A DNA stretch of 64,000 bases, from assembly GCF_002443255.2 (NCBI RefSeq), contig NW_019211454.1, positions 60,908,894 through 60,972,893 of the forward strand, written 5' to 3'. The DNA comes from Varroa destructor (lineage: Eukaryota > Arthropoda > Arachnida > Mesostigmata > Varroidae). This document shows, in pieces, positions 1 to 12,700 of the stretch (the stretch's first letter is position 1; each line of letters begins with the position of its first letter). The notes below the pieces were generated by a model. That model searched no databases. It was not told the DNA's origin and saw only the letters and a program-made list of their open reading frames with translations. Made by a program: the position numbers and the translations under genes.

Positions 1-3000
1 TACTATTAGGCCCAACCAAGCTACGATTGAAACGACGGGATTTATGTAGAATTTCTATGTATGCGAATGTTTGGCAATGGATTCGGGTCGTTTCGACGTA
101 CGGATGCCTCACCGCTCGTGTGACAGAAACACAGAGTGTCCTGCCGTATTCAGGACGATCAGTGAGCTAGGCCTGAGTTGTAGTAAACAATCACCATCGG
201 TCAGTTTCGCCCAAGTACGTATGCGTACGGCGACTGTCTGAAGAAGTATACAAAAAACAAAAGGACCGCTAAATCGTTCCGCACAGCTCGTATATTTTGA
301 GAACAAGCTGCAATAAAAAAAAACAATGTACAAGCGTGAATTCGGTTTTTGGTCGGAACAAAAAAAATCTGAAACGGCAAACAGTTTGCGTTTCAGTTTT
401 TTTCCTAGACGACATCCTAGATGACCTTAAGCATGTTATAAGCAAACTGGTAATTCTTTGGGGTGTTTTTCGCTATATCTCAGTTTTGATGATTAAATCG
501 TATATGATCGACATCATCGATCGAGGATCGTTGGATCTACATGTGTGGTTATTTCTCAAGATATAGAGAAACATATGTACCATTGACACACAGTATATGT
601 AAATAGTTAATAAGCTAAGCCCGATATTAATATGACTGGGTAAAATTAGTTATATAAGCGCAGAACCATTGCGATTCCCGGGCGTGTTATTGTTCTGACC
701 AGTTACACGTCGGTAAGTGAAGCTGGGTTTCCTTCCTAGCTTTGTGTTGTGTATCTAACGATATAAACTTCGTATATTGCACATCCATAAGTAAAGGTAC
801 TATTAACCTAGGATATTAAAGTGTCAGGTACAGCCTCACAGTTTCTTCCCGTTTTCGCGCAACTTACCCTGAATAATTAAACTTGTTCTAAAAAATTACG
901 CCAATTTTGATTGTTATTATTGTTGTCTTACACATAAGAAGCTAGTTATCGACTGCATAGTACCAGCCAGTGGGGTGGTATGGGGCAATTTCTTCTCGCA
1001 TATGTCCACGACAGATTTTTGCCTAACTGTGTCAGTCATACTAAGCCAAAAATCACCCTGGCCATATTGAAGCCAGTCGCTAAACTTTCAGAATATCAGG
1101 AAACTTATCCATAGGTCAGGTTTGTCCCGACAATGTTTCTGATACCTTGAGTAAAGTTATAAATAATGCTATCCTACCCCGTTGGATGCCATAACAGCAC
1201 CGATAGCTGGCCTCTAACAGCGTATTTTTTTTGTGATTAAATTGAAGAAGATGTTGAAGAACTTTTCATGACAAACATGTGCTTGTTCCAATGATAGGTT
1301 AGCCGAAGATTTGCAAAACGTATGAACTTAAGGACATGACGCGATCGAAGTACGTGGACCAAAACAAGGGTCATGGGACAAACAACTGATCGTTGCCCGG
1401 AGGTTTTTCGTCAGCAGAAATTGTTTTGGCTTCAAAAAAGGGTGCTTGGAAGTAATTAGGTTATAGTCAGTTCAGGCATTTGCTGTTTTCTGTGTATTGC
1501 GATGTAGACAGGGTGCATTAAAGTACACAACGATCATTGTTTGAAACAGTTTTCTAACATTGATAAATTCATGCAAGATGAACTCTACCTTTCTCTGCGT
1601 CATAAACACTGGCTCACATAATGCTGAACTTCAACAAATCTTTGTACCTCAAATCTTCTATTATACATAGGGTTATATATCGTCATGCATGCGTACTACA
1701 CCTGATAATAGTCACCCGTATATCATTCGTGGATGAGGTTCTAGATAGTCGATGTCACTATGGTTATTTATCCAATGAGGGCACGTACACGTTACTAACA
1801 GCGACGTTTGTGATTGCAATTCTAAGTGATATACATCACAACGAAGGATATCCACAGCGGAACGAAGCAACGCGTTAACTAACGAAGAAAAAAGAACGGT
1901 CGCAGCACGCGCACAACGCCACACAGATCACTTCTGCTCTGAAGGCGCAATGGACACTCACCGTTATGATTGTCAGTCGAACCGAGAGGGCAGCTATCGT
2001 TACCCTCACCAATTACGCCAAACCATGAATGTTAAACATCTTTTGGCGCGGAGCAGCGCACGCTAGGTAAGAAGGACGCTTGCGTGCCATGGTGTTCATA
2101 AAGAAAAGATTCGTTTGAGCTCTTTTTTCAACTAGAACTAACCAGTCGTGCATAACCACGTAGAAGCACTAAATACTTGAATTTATTCGAATTAGTTCTA
2201 AATTAGATAGTGTGTTCGATATATAAGCGACCGATGTAAGACAAACGAACAGTACACATATAAGCTAAAATGTCAACGTGGGTATGTCCATATGGTGTAT
2301 TTCAACAAAGAGCACCGGGAAGAATCGATAGTCGATACGACTGATCGCTAGCTACCACCTGGAGAACAAACAATTAACGTTTTTGCTAAGATGTACGTTC
2401 GGCTTAGATTACACAAGCCAAAACGTCGGTTATCATTCGCCACGTTCCTTTCAGGTAAGTTAGGTACTTGCGTGTAAACGATCCACCTTAGAGGATTTTG
2501 TAATACGCGGCTGGTGGAGGTTCATAGCAGTCGACCGGACAAAAGTGGCAGTTACGCATTCACACTACACCATCTGCAGGGGTTGTTTGCACCCCCACAG
2601 CATTCTAGTGGTTCGTTAACAGCAAACCTCCGCTCCCAGCCCCCATCTATTCTATGATATGTCTAGTTATGACCGCGTCGGCATGCCGGAATACTTCACT
2701 AGTTCTGAGGCCAACAAATGGACTTCAAGCAATCGATCTCGAATTGTTCTTAGGTTGTTGACTGGTCTTTTAGAAAGACTATTTTTATCCGAGTGACACA
2801 AACCTTGAAGCAAGCACCTCGTGTTTACCCCTCACCATCAGCAGTATGGACAAGCATTGTGCAATCGATCAATAAATGAGCCAATTATACGGTAATTTGC
2901 TCCTGTAGAAGACTTAACATTGACGGTGCAACTGGCAACGTTAGCTGCAATAGCGGGTCTGCGATGGCTTAATGCGGCAACGATAGATTTCTACGCCATA

Positions 3001-4215
3001 TTTGTACCATTCAGTTATTATCCGGTTTGAAGCATCGCAGAGAGGTACCTCATCCCAAGACGGAGATGTTTCCACCAGAATCATAGTCGCCCATTACTTT
3101 TGCGTCTAATTATTACAGAGGTACGATGCGTTAGTCCATCTACAGAATCATCATATGAACAGTTTGTTACAAAGCATCACACGTAACAGTACTGCCAACG
3201 AATCCAGCAGGTTAGAAACTCTGGATTCTGAGTTGGCTCGTTTGTAGTATACGCATGTACGAGCGTATGCTGGTATCCGTCTGGGGTGCTACAGTTTTCT
3301 GGCAACCATCAAACGCAGCTTTTTTTTCCTTTGATGAAATTACTCATTGGCACACATCACTACGAAGCTGGCTTTCAAGAAGCCTTTGAATCACAACGTT
3401 CGTAAGAGTCCGGCTTTTTTGCCACGATCTATATGGATTCCACAAAAAGATCATTGCCGCTAGTAGCGACAAAGCATCGTTATTATGTTGACTAGTGCAC
3501 AACGCGCGCTTAACAATTATCCCTATTAGTAACTAACCAGAATAAACATTATTTTAGATAATCTATGTCCTTACTGGGAACTGGGTTGCTACCAAAGTTC
3601 TGCAATGGCCTGTACTATCTTAGGGCTTATGTTTAGAGCACAATATGTGTGTAGGACTTCTCTGATCGCCGTTACTGAAAGTCTGCTTGTGTAATCTAGT
3701 TCGCCTGAAACATGAAAAAAGACAGATGCGCCAAGCGTATTCGAACTGGGAATGACCTGGTCCAGGCCAAACTTTATGGGAGCTATAGGTATTGATCTAG
3801 CCGAAACCGGAGTATTAGCATAGGTATCGACGTAGACACACCTTTTAGGCACCTATTTTTAACTACATATGTTTATTAATGGGGACAGCTCCTGGCCTAA
3901 ATCCTCGTCAGTGTTGGCAATCAACTATTTCGAATGGCGTTGAAGTGTCGGTCGTATCGTACAAGCCAAAGGCTATTAGTTAAACATTTTTGTAATAGGT
4001 CCAAGGCCGCGCATGGCCAGCACGTGTAGTGATCGAAGAGTTATTGCGCATAATTTAGAACCTTGAGGAGTACAAGTTATTGCTAATAGAATCCCAAACG
4101 TTTTTCCGTGCTTATAAGTAGTTTATTACTTTTCGTGTACGTCGAATCTCATGATGTTGTATAATTCTGGTAGGCATACTGCAGCCTGTCTATGTTTCTA
4201 ATTATTGCTATGACC
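1..4215. other. non-coding stretch, no gene recognised
   Basis: Only short open frames (under 90 codons) on both strands, none with a recognisable domain or a convincing splice context. No tRNA, rRNA or clear transposon terminus was seen. Several A+T-rich and poly-T runs occur. I see nothing to annotate. Confidence 0.6.
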
Positions 4216-4330
4216 TAGGTGTGTTCGGGCTCGAGCCTAGGAATGGACACTCGGTTCGTGTCGTGCTGAGAGCCAGCCGTCTACCTAATGGCGATACCTG
4301 ACGAGAAACTTGAAACGCAGCGGCAAATTG
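4216..4330 (+). repeat. tRNA-derived SINE, diverged copy 1
   Basis: From about 4228 the sequence follows the copy at 40966-41135: a degraded box B with the following GGA/GACAC segment, then TCGTGCTGAGAGCCAGCC at about 4260-4277, and a body that reads ...TCTACCTAATGGCGATACC..GACG..AAAC..GAAACGCAG. The body lacks a few bases relative to the copy at 41 kb. The tRNA-like 5' half is hardly recognisable here. Together with the copies near 41.0 and 57.4 kb it defines a dispersed family in this genome. Confidence 0.65.
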
Positions 4331-6470
4331 CAATCTGCAATTTTTCGGTGACGAAACTGTATGTTGTGGAAAGCTTATTACATAAAAGTTATGCTATCGT
4401 TTTTTATCAAAACGGTTCCGTAAGATTTTACACAGTAAAAATATATATAAATACGTGTGTCTCCCAAACCAATGTGTGATTTTTCGAGGCACATGTTGCG
4501 AAATTTTAACTGAGGCACTGGAGAAAAAGAAAAAAAAAGCAAAAAAAGGACGAGCTTTTTACGAACTGCGTCCAGGACATATCGAAGCACGTGCGATATA
4601 TTCTTGGGACGATCGGCGCAATTATTACCAGTAAAGAACTGCTTAGAGCACATTGTCGGCATAGTCGAAAGATGTTCGTGCCGCCCACTACGGAAGGATC
4701 TAAAATAACGTTAAACAAAAGAGAAAGTGGCTTGCCGGATCGATTTAGGCATAGGCTAATGCTTCTATTCTATGGGTACCAGTGCAATTCGTCAGTACGA
4801 TATACCGCCCGAGACAAAACGGTCAATTGGCCGCCAGATCTTCTATAATTGAGGAGTTTCACGGATGAGGGGTCCGACGATCGACAGCACTCGTATCATC
4901 ACGATAGATAACGCACTATCTCATGTGCGTACGAAAAGCGCGATCCGAAAATGAAAACGGAACTAAACGATGATTTCAATTTGTACGTCCCCAGTTTTAT
5001 CTCAGCGTAATTTCGGTTGTTTCAGTGTCCAGAAAAACCGTTAATGACTTAGCTCGAAACAAGCTAGTACTTGCAAAGTGATGAAGGAAGAAAAGCTTGG
5101 AAGAAAAAGCAGAAAAAAAAATGATAATATCTCGACATAGAGTGCTTATTGGACGCATTGGTCGTCTCTAACGCCAAGCCATATTTAACTTTAAAGAAGT
5201 ACGAAGAACTGCAATAAACGTATTTGCATTGTAATGAGGCATATGTGATGCCCTGATTATAGTTTGTCAAATAAGATATGATCTACGCTGCCATTTCGAG
5301 GGAGCTGAGCTGACTGTAGAAGCCTTCCAACCTCTCGATTTCGTAACAGAATGTGAGAAAATAATATGATCAATAATATAGCGTTAAACTCTGTTTAACG
5401 CTAGTGATACATATACTTACTTATGTTATTCAGCTTCAGCAAGTCAGTCGAAAATTTTTCGGCTTGCGCTCGGGCCGCTAGCGCTTCTGCAAAGAGAACG
5501 CGCTGCCAAAAGCGTAAAGGAAGTCAAAATGCTATCAGTTGATACTTATAAATTCAATGCGACTACCTCCATTATCGTGGTAAATATGGTAGGTATGTGC
5601 GACAATCGTTAGCACAGTATACCGAATTCATCTGGAAACTCTGGCTGGAGTTCGATGCAAAAATCATAGCGTAGGTCGTATGGGGAGACACAATGAAGAG
5701 CTTCAATATGGAACATCCTTCGTTTTGCTGCTTTAGGCAGCCGGCCGAGATCGTACAAATTGTCGCTAGCGTTGTATATGTACATTAAGAAGAGGCTACG
5801 AACAAAAAAATAAACATGCCTAAAATATCAGGACAATTATCGATTGCTACAGTAAAGGTTAAGCATTGCCATCTTGGACTGAGAGAACATTTTCGTCGCA
5901 ATCCTCTCAACAGCGACACTTCCATGGCGGATCCCTTGTCTATAGCTCGAAAGAAGCTTCATCTGTCAAATATAGCTAAATATTTCTCACAAACGTTTGG
6001 TTAATTCTGGTTTATTGAAATCTGAAGATCACTAGTGAGGGATCGCATCGAACGTTGAATTTCCAGCCAGCGATTAATATTACAGTTGTAAGTTGAAATT
6101 TATGATGTACGCTTACATTTTAATTAAGGTGGGCTCTCAGATAGCGTAGATCAATTCAAGCTTGACCTTTGCATCTCCTTGAAGAACCGCGATCTTTATA
6201 ATACTCGAATTAGTGCTGCTACGTGCGCGTTCAAGCATCCATATCTTGGGAACCTTTCCGTTCTCGCGACCTTTGACATTCTGGTTTGCTGGAGCCGCAA
6301 GAAATCATACTGCCAAAAGGACCTCTCTAATTCTCATCGAAACGGATGCGGTTATTTAACGCTACGGTCGATGCTAGTGGCCTTCATCACCCTCCAAGCC
6401 CCGCTATCGTTCGTACATTGCATATTGCCGTAAATGGATGTTATTGAATTTGATGTATAATCTTTGTCGC
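4331..6470. other. non-coding stretch, no gene recognised
   Basis: Short overlapping frames on both strands with no domain signal. The only structured element is a small perfect inverted repeat at 5379-5403, listed separately. Confidence 0.55.
5379..5403. repeat. perfect hairpin, 11-bp stem, 3-nt loop
   Basis: TAGCGTTAAAC (5379-5389), loop TCT, then its exact reverse complement (5393-5403). No poly-T tract or gene end is nearby, so a terminator role is unlikely. It is one of several perfect short-loop inverted repeats in the window. Confidence 0.85.
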
Positions 6471-6473
6471 TAG

Positions 6474-6509
6474 CGGGGAAGGGGAAGGGGAAGGGGGAGG
6501 GGGAGGGGG
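6474..6509 (+). repeat. G-rich polypurine tract, potential G-quadruplex
   Basis: Six runs of four or five G separated by one or two A (units GGGGAA then GGGGGA). The run number and spacer length fit the usual pattern for an intramolecular G-quadruplex, and the all-purine strand could also form triplex DNA. No gene adjoins it in this window. It may simply be an expanded microsatellite. Confidence 0.85.
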
Positions 6510-7770
6510 TATCTGTATATTGTTATAATACGTGGAACAGTCATGTAGCCATGTACGCTTCAACAGACTCTCGGGGCCATTGTGTCGTTTCAGGTTGCCA
6601 GCAGCGGCAGTAGCACGGCGCCGCCGTCGCCTGTCGCGCGTCTGACGACACGCGGTCTAGACGGATGCAAATAGTCGTTGCCCAGATCAACAAACACTTA
6701 AATTCCAATCTTTCGCGCTAACGGTTCGGCTGTGGGACAGCAGCAGCAGCAGCAGCTGGAGGGTTTAAGCTTCATTTGTCTAGCAATGTATAAACAACTA
6801 ATCGCTGCTATGATATTGCGGTCTTGTCTACGGCTGTCTTTCTAGCTATAGCGGGGACTTTTATGTGTATCTGGACGTACAGGTGAGCGTAGTTCTTTTA
6901 TGCAGCATCGGACCGTATCGCCGAATAACATTCCCTTCTATTCACTCGTTGAAATTGAACAACACCCGTAATTGTGGACCACGCAACGCCCCCACTGTCT
7001 CTTAACGCTTAGAAAAAATGCAAGGCATATAAACGGATCAATGGAAGGAATCTGTCTATGTACTATTGTATCGTATAGAGGGTTCGATGGACAAAAGTGC
7101 TTTCTTTTTGTCAAACAATCGCTCGGACGGAAACGCCCTGCGAGGTGGATATATGTAGATGCCGGCGCGCTTGATTCGTCAACTCACGAAGGCGATAGTT
7201 TTGGAAGTATGATAGATGCTATCAAGTACGGAGGTGTAAGATGTACAATAGTGAAGAACGGGCTAAGGCCGAAATCTCCTACCAGCTGAATTTGAGTGGA
7301 CGAATTACGCTGAACGGTGTTTATTCCAAATTCTGGCCCATTACAATAGACTGGGAAAAAAATCATTTTGAAATTCATGGCGAACTTATGATAGACATAT
7401 GGTGAAACCTCATTGTGTAGGGCTCTCCCGAGTTTTTTCATCATCACATGATATCCTAGTTCAGTTCCGTTATTCGCTAACGGTGCGGGGCCGAGGGGGC
7501 GGATAGGCAAATAGAGATATAGCCAGTGGCCGGTTTCAGTGAGGATTATTCAGGCTTATGTTGATCTTAACGCTTTTAAGCTCCTGTATGTAGTTCTGGA
7601 TTCCTCAGTGGAGCAAGACTTTGTTGTTTACTCCTAAACAATCAATAAGCGCAGTAGTTTGGGTTCGTCGAACTACGGTGTACGTTAGCCAAAAAACGGT
7701 GTACGTTCGCGTCCAAATACGAAAATATAATGCAATACCCATCGACTGAAGAAGCTCGTGGGTATAGTCA
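6510..7770. other. non-coding stretch with CpG-rich patch and CAG run
   Basis: About 6590-6665 is rich in CG dinucleotides. A pure CAG microsatellite of about six units lies at 6738-6756. Two overlapping frames of just over 100 codons (plus 6972-7289, minus 7510-7184) face each other. Neither shows a motif that I recognise, and I do not call either as a gene. Confidence 0.5.
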
Positions 7771-7773
7771 TCT

Positions 7774-8446
7774 ATGCTTGATGGTCCTCAACCTCTTTTG
7801 ACTAATGAAACTTCCAAACAAATTCAACTAACTAAAAATTCTTTCTGTGATTTATTCGATTTAACAAAGTCTCCAATCGAACGCTGTATTCCAGTTGCTT
7901 TAGCCGACAAAAGTATTCCCTATGTACTATATCTAATAATTCAGCTTAGGGATATCAACTCTGGGTTTGTTCGAAACCCTATTTTTATTTCATATATCGC
8001 TCCGCATTAAAAGTAAAAACATCCGATGCGTCCAAATGTCTCAAAAACGATAGTTCGGAATATCCAAAAGGCTGTTCCATTTTCTTTCCCTTAAAATATC
8101 TTGTTAAAGCATATTCTAGGCGCAACAGATTTTTTTTACACTTAGATGTATATATATATATATATATATCCATCAAAAAGGCCAAGGGCCAAACTTAAAC
8201 TAATTCTCAACTTCTATAAAACATCTGACGACGAAATACGAGAAAATGAACGAGTTTTTGGTGAACGCAATACCAACTACGGGTCATCCTCTTATCGAAG
8301 TAATAATGATGTTGTTGAAGAAAGAATGGATCGGGGACATATTTAGAAAACGTTCGGCTGGCGCTCATGGGGACAGGGGTTTTGCACGCAGTCAAAGCGC
8401 CCACTCGCTAAATGGACGACAGATAAAAGAACTCCTAGTGGATTAG
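7774..8446. other. cluster of unassigned open frames
   Basis: Three plus-strand frames follow one another. 7774-8010 begins with ATG and is A/T-ending in codon style. 8146-8346 is polar and charged after a TA-derived start. 8246-8446 ends in a basic, Ser-rich segment. On the minus strand a frame ending at 7985 contains an ATG in good context (preceded by AAGAAA) about 32 codons from its stop. The composition of several of these looks more protein-like than that of surrounding frames, but there is no homology that I can name and no consistent splice model. They may be decayed coding DNA or chance. Confidence 0.25.
8149..8169. repeat. (TA)n microsatellite
   Basis: Uninterrupted TA dinucleotides for about 21 bases. 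Confidence 0.9.
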
Positions 8447-8650
8447 CTAAGAAAAAGTTGAACTTGTATCTGTTGTCTCGTGATCTTCATTGTTACCGTT
8501 AGTAGAATTGTCTTCGATTTGCTTGCTTAGAGTAGCAGCAAACAAGGCAATGTCCCATCGTGCTCGTCTGAAGATTTGTCCTATCATCTTGCAGGAAAAA
8601 ATATGGAGGAGCGTTATGTCTTCTTTCGTGAGTTGAGAATTGACCATACC
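8447..8650 (-). CDS. possible terminal coding exon, unknown protein
   Basis: On the minus strand a CAG acceptor-like site (reverse complement of 8651-8656) is followed directly by an open frame of about 66 codons, ending in a TAG stop at 8447. The peptide starts MVNSQLTKEDITLL, has a mixed hydrophobic/basic middle (RRARWDIALF) and an acidic, Asn/Thr/Ser-rich end. It could be the last exon of a minus-strand gene whose other exons I cannot find, or a chance frame. No family is recognised. Confidence 0.2.
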   Translation of the reverse strand, partial: GMVNSQLTKEDITLLHIFSCKMIGQIFRRARWDIALFAATLSKQIEDNSTNGNNEDHETTDTSSTFS

Positions 8651-8656
8651 TGCAGC

Positions 8657-9747
8657 TCGTGTTTCGCCCTATTCAGCCGTAAGCCTGTCCTAATAACCAA
8701 TCGGTAGTTGCAAAATACACAAATATAAACACTGCCTAAAAAACATTTTGCGCGGACGCTCATTACAGCCATAGTAGAAAGCTATATATATATATGTTTT
8801 CAATAACTGGACAAAAAACAAATGCGTCTAATTTTTTCTTTATTTTTTACATTAGTACATGCGAAATACCCATTCAGCCAGTGGCATCTTGTAGCCGCTT
8901 AGGAAGAGCGACTTGACAACCGCCGTCTCGGCAATTACGGTGACTCGTTTTCTAGTAATTGTGTCGACAATCCACGTTTTCTATAGCTGTACTCGATAAC
9001 CTGTAAATAAACCTTGTGGACAGTTTTAGCAAAAATATTAACTTTGCAACAGGCAATTGCTACCAAAGGAGAATTATATGATATAATTAATGTTAGTGAA
9101 AAGGTGGATAGTCGGATTACGTACAAGAATATCTGTACGTACATCAGAAGCGAGCTAGTCGATATGTGTTCCACAGGATTTGAACTAGAAACCCCGTCTG
9201 TACGGAGTATTTGAGAACTGACACGTGCGACTGTGAACTTCAATGTACCGAAAAAATGAGCCAAACTTATACGCGATTTTGAATGTTCTACGTAATAGCT
9301 AAAAAGAACGAGCAAACAATATTAACATGGGCTGTATTTATAGAATATCATATCTGCCTATATACGTTTCAAGTTTTCCGTGTATTAGCGCCTCAGTTAC
9401 GCATTGATTCGGACGGTTGGATTATTCTAATATAAACAAAAAAACAAATTTGTTTTGACAGTTGCGCCAAATCACTACGGAAATAAGGTGATTGGAAGAG
9501 GTGTATCACATTTAGCGAGCCACGAGCGCTTTTCCTGGGGAAATTGATCAATTCGAAATTTTTATGATAAAGTTAAAATACCAATAGCGTTATGACTAAG
9601 TGTTTTATGCACTTCGCTCGAATACATATCCTTCGTTAGTTTCCTTCAGCTTCCTTAGAGGAATTGCAATTGAAATGTCCAGCGCTTGATAAACAGATAA
9701 CAAACATAGACATATATATCAATGTACGGTCCGCATACAGATGAATG
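8657..9747. other. non-coding stretch, no gene recognised
   Basis: A minus-strand frame of 126 codons lies at 8935-9315, but it has no ATG at its start, is a patchwork of hydrophobic residues and is overlapped by another frame. A short (TA)n run lies near 8785-8797. Nothing else is supported. Confidence 0.5.
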
Positions 9748-9783
9748 GAATACCAGCAATCTTGTATAAGATTGCTGGTATTC
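9748..9783. repeat. perfect hairpin, 16-bp stem, 4-nt loop
   Basis: GAATACCAGCAATCTT (9748-9763), loop GTAT (9764-9767), then the exact reverse complement (9768-9783). The stem has no mismatches. It is shorter than an animal pre-microRNA and the loop is very small, so a fold-back duplication or template-switch origin is more likely than a microRNA. Confidence 0.9.
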
Positions 9784-12700
9784 TTGTTAAACATTCATAA
9801 TCCAGGCCGTATGGCGGAATGAATGAGGTGCAGAAACGTGGGTATAAAATGGGTCGCACAGTAACTGTGTGCCTTGAATAAGGCGGGTACTACTTCATAG
9901 TACGAGAAAGCAAAAATCTAGACAATGAGTAGTTAGACATTAGAAAAGTGCATGCCTCGGTAGAAAAAAGTTTAGGGAAACTGTTCAGTTAATTATAGGT
10001 GGTTTGTTCTAAAGCAAAACATGTAACCGTACCTGACGAAAATTGTCCCTTCTTCTTCTAATGATTTCGACATAGACTGTGAAGTCCATCAACTCGGCAT
10101 CGAAACGTAAGCAAAGTGGTATCGGAATTTGTTTCTACTGTATAGTTTACGACGCGTTCGATTCGTCTGTGTCCGAATATGCGTGTTGTTTACGATCTGC
10201 TGCCTGCGTTGTTGTACTCTTGCCTTCGAATTTACGAATGTTGATAATTTTTGAACTCGTCCTGACGACTCCAGTCGGTTCATCGCGCTACGCCATATCA
10301 TCAACTTACTACCCAGTAACTCCACACAAATATTATTCAACTTTCTGCGAGAACCTTGCAACAATTGCTGTTGCTGTTCTTTCCGATCTGACTTTTAGCT
10401 GAACGTGTTTACGGTGTGTTCCACGTCTTTGGTAGCCAGTACAGGCGATCGATGTCACCTTGAGCGTTCACACGCTGCTGCTTCTGCCGCCGCTAACGTC
10501 GCCGATCATTGACCGATTCTGACAGACAGTGCGGTATCTGTTCACGCCTGATCTCATTGAGCCACGCTTACCAGAAGGGTTTCCACGTAACTGCAGTGAT
10601 CCGCCAAGTCTATTACACGAATAGTATCCATCCGTATTGGCGGCACCACGCCACTGACGGCACAAAGAGTAGTAGCAACAGCAGCAGCGTTCCCATCGGG
10701 GTACTAGATAGGATGTGGTCGATCGAGAGACGGAGTGCGATTATGAAATACGTTGAATTCTGTAGCAATAACGGTTGTGGTAATAGCGCAGCCAGCAGCG
10801 GACGCCCGATTCGGTTAGCGTCTGGCGGATGATGGTTATTTGTGTGATTGCCATTCGCTGATAGCCGCGGCACGAGACGAACGCAGTGATGAAGTCCTCG
10901 ACTGGTTACAACCGTTAGCTCGTCTTTCGGCCAGTGCTGATGAAAGACGAGGTTGAGTAAAGACGCTTGAAGTAAAAAGTCATGGATGCAGAAGCTGCTG
11001 ATGCTGAAGTAGTGAATCTTTCAGAACGATGAAGCTCTTTAGCGTCTGTACTCTTGTCGCTAGCTAGTAGACGCTAATGATGGATAGGTGAGCTGGCTGC
11101 TCATACATTGAGTTCTGCGATCATTGGCCGGTTGGCGGCTAGATAGAGAAGAACTACTTTCTGGTGTCTATGAATTACGTAAATAAGCGTTCTGGTCAAT
11201 AAGTTGCCGTATATGTACGGACACGTCCAGTCAGACTTTTTGACTGCATGCACACTGTTTAACGACAGGCTTTCACATATTAGAGAGGCCTGTACGGCCT
11301 TTTTGAATTACGAACTTAAAAATTTCTTGATGCATATTATTTCAGTGAAAGGTGTGTTTCGCTTTAGAAAATCAATTAGCGTATTAATAAGGTTATAAAT
11401 CAAGATTTGTAATGATACAAACGGCATTGTGTAAGACTGTAAAGTAGAATGTGCTTGTTAGAAAGCACATATTTAAAGACTATGTAACTTGACAGTTATA
11501 GAGGCAACACAACTTAAAGATAACATGGAGCCTACTATATGAGTTTCCATCAGTTTGGCTTATTACTTATTCTGCTGATTCAGCAACCAGTAACCGATTA
11601 ACAATCATGATATAAATTTCAACAGAGCTTCTCCGTGCAATGCAGAATATTACCTAAGCGAGGCTGACTGATCATCAACAAGAAGATATAACACTCGGCT
11701 GTTGGAGTACTCTATTGTACCAAACTAAATATACATTTGTTTTGTATTCTATAGGAAGCTTAAAGAAGACTATAGGTTTACAGGTGATAATCTAGAAAAT
11801 AACAAAACGATAGCGATACAATGCGACATTACGCTTACATCAACACATTAGTTAACGCCCGCGGCGGTGCTTCTCGGTTGGTCACCCCGTGACATCGATG
11901 GGTTTTGTCTAACCTTACCGTAGAATAAGACCAGTTTATCCGCTTTTTCTTAAGAAATTCATAGCATAGTTGAATAACTTCCTTTTTTTCTCGTTTCTCA
12001 CAAAAAATCTCATTGATGAACGACGCCCGATTACACACACCTGCACCAAACAAAAATAGCCACTAATGTATTGATCGATGCTTTGATCGTTTGTATCGTT
12101 CAACTCGTTAATTTCCCCAGTCAAATTGGCTGAAATCGCTCAGTATCAACATTCTGAACTATGAAGTATGTCGATAAATTGTACGTTCCGTAATTCAGTT
12201 AGTATCAGTTACCCAATGTTACAGACTGTTCTTATTGGATTTACGGGACAATCTGTTGATTGAGTCGATAGGACGAAAGCATCTAGATGACAATAATGGA
12301 CGTAACAGCTATCATCTATGAGTGTAGAAGTCAATTTGTCTCGCTTCTGATTAATATGGAGTCCATCGATGCATTGTTATTACCACATACGTATGGGTAC
12401 AGCCAAAGCTTGGTGCAGATTGTAAAGTTCAAAAACAGTATATGAATCTACCTCGCACACTCTAGTTCCACTCCAGTCACAGAGCAAGCTTCACATGTCA
12501 GAGTACGTGAAATCACTCAGATACTGTGGCAATATGGATAATAGAGGATATTATAGAAGCATTATAAAGTCGAGTAAATATTGCTTTCATCTTTCAGATG
12601 AAGCTAGCCTCCAGCGTCTGTTTCCAATGGTCACTTTTATGTATTTTCTATAAAGCCATTTCCTTATCGTGGTGGTAAGGTGGTGTGAAAGATACAGATT

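Noticed and set aside
8935..9315. 126-codon minus-strand ORF
   Set aside because: No ATG at the start, patchy hydrophobic composition, overlapping frame on the other strand, and no domain.
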